From assembly GCA_049116495.1 (NCBI GenBank), contig JAGDYV010000278.1, positions 1 through 5,669 on the forward strand: a stretch of 5,669 nt of DNA. The letters are read 5' to 3'. The translations under genes were made by a program, and so were the position numbers. This stretch comes from CAJQQK01 sp049116495 (lineage in GTDB: Bacteria; Pseudomonadota; Alphaproteobacteria; Rhizobiales; Hyphomicrobiaceae). Under the pieces are notes generated by a model. That model ran no database searches and had not been told where the DNA came from. It saw only the letters and a program-made list of their open reading frames with translations. Positions 5,581 to 5,669 of the stretch are shown one piece after another (the stretch's first letter is position 1; every line of letters starts with the position of its first letter).

Positions 5581-5669
5581 TCAGAAAAATGCCTGCAGGC
5601 CGGTCTGCGCGCGGCCCAGGATCAATGCGTGGACATCGTGGGCACCTTCGTAGGTGTTGACCGTCTCGA
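5581..5669 (-). CDS. Acyl-CoA dehydrogenase, glutaryl-CoA dehydrogenase-like (C-terminal end)
   Basis: This is the C-terminal 28 residues only; the gene runs off the right edge, so it is a partial CDS in the window, not a truncated gene. Reading the minus strand from 5667 gives ETVNTYEGAHDVHALILGRA followed by QTGLQAFF and a TGA at 5583-5581. The Y-E-G segment carries the catalytic-base Glu of most acyl-CoA dehydrogenases (codon 5649-5647). The HDVHALILGRAQTGLQAF end is the glutaryl-CoA dehydrogenase pattern rather than the shorter-chain type (T-S-Q-I-Q). Glutaryl-CoA dehydrogenase oxidises and decarboxylates glutaryl-CoA to crotonyl-CoA in lysine, tryptophan and related breakdown. The usual YEGT is YEGA here. 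Assignment to the acyl-CoA dehydrogenase family is strong, to the glutaryl type good but based on few residues. Confidence 0.85.
   Translation of the reverse strand, partial: ETVNTYEGAHDVHALILGRAQTGLQAFF

Noticed and set aside
1..5669. CRISPR array, insertion sequence or prophage
   Set aside because: No regularly spaced repeats, terminal inverted repeats with a transposase, integrase or phage structural genes are visible.

Overview
The window looks like chromosomal DNA from a GC-rich alphaproteobacterium, probably of the Hyphomicrobiales (Rhizobiales) type. The pointers are high GC with strong third-position bias, a methylmalonyl-CoA mutase small subunit, an Fe-type superoxide dismutase, a small exported YkuD protein, and the tail of a glutaryl-CoA-dehydrogenase-like enzyme. 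The genus cannot be fixed from sequence inspection alone. No tRNA, rRNA, CRISPR array, transposase or integrase was found.

Layout, left to right. Bases 1-305 hold an edge stem-loop and a doubtful small membrane ORF. A 139-residue unrecognised plus-strand gene follows (306-725), then a non-coding gap (726-996) with a 28-base imperfect palindrome, an AT-rich patch with a T8 run, and a stem-loop. Next is a two-gene minus-strand operon: mutA (methylmalonyl-CoA mutase small subunit, 3313-1442) reads into a GFA/CENP-V-fold zinc protein (1449-997), with start and stop overlapping in ATGTCTGA. Divergent from it is a plus-strand L,D-transpeptidase-family gene (3566-4141). This converges on the minus-strand Fe superoxide dismutase gene (4832-4236), and the two share a strong bidirectional terminator (4166-4202). 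Divergent from sodB is a putative proline-rich lipoprotein (5048-5560). It converges, with 20 bases between the stops, on the C-terminal end of an acyl-CoA dehydrogenase entering from the right edge (5669-5581).

How the genes relate. MutA belongs to propionyl-CoA/methylmalonyl-CoA metabolism, and the acyl-CoA dehydrogenase to degradation of acyl-CoAs such as glutaryl-CoA. The YkuD protein and the lipoprotein are envelope proteins. SodB is cytosolic oxidative-stress defence. Apart from the mutA-GFA pair, these look like independent neighbouring transcription units.

I see no convincing new multi-gene system. The points most worth a second look are the mutA gene coupled to a GFA-fold gene instead of the catalytic subunit mutB, the inverted repeats between mutA and the transpeptidase gene, the palindrome after the first gene, and the odd start region of the lipoprotein.
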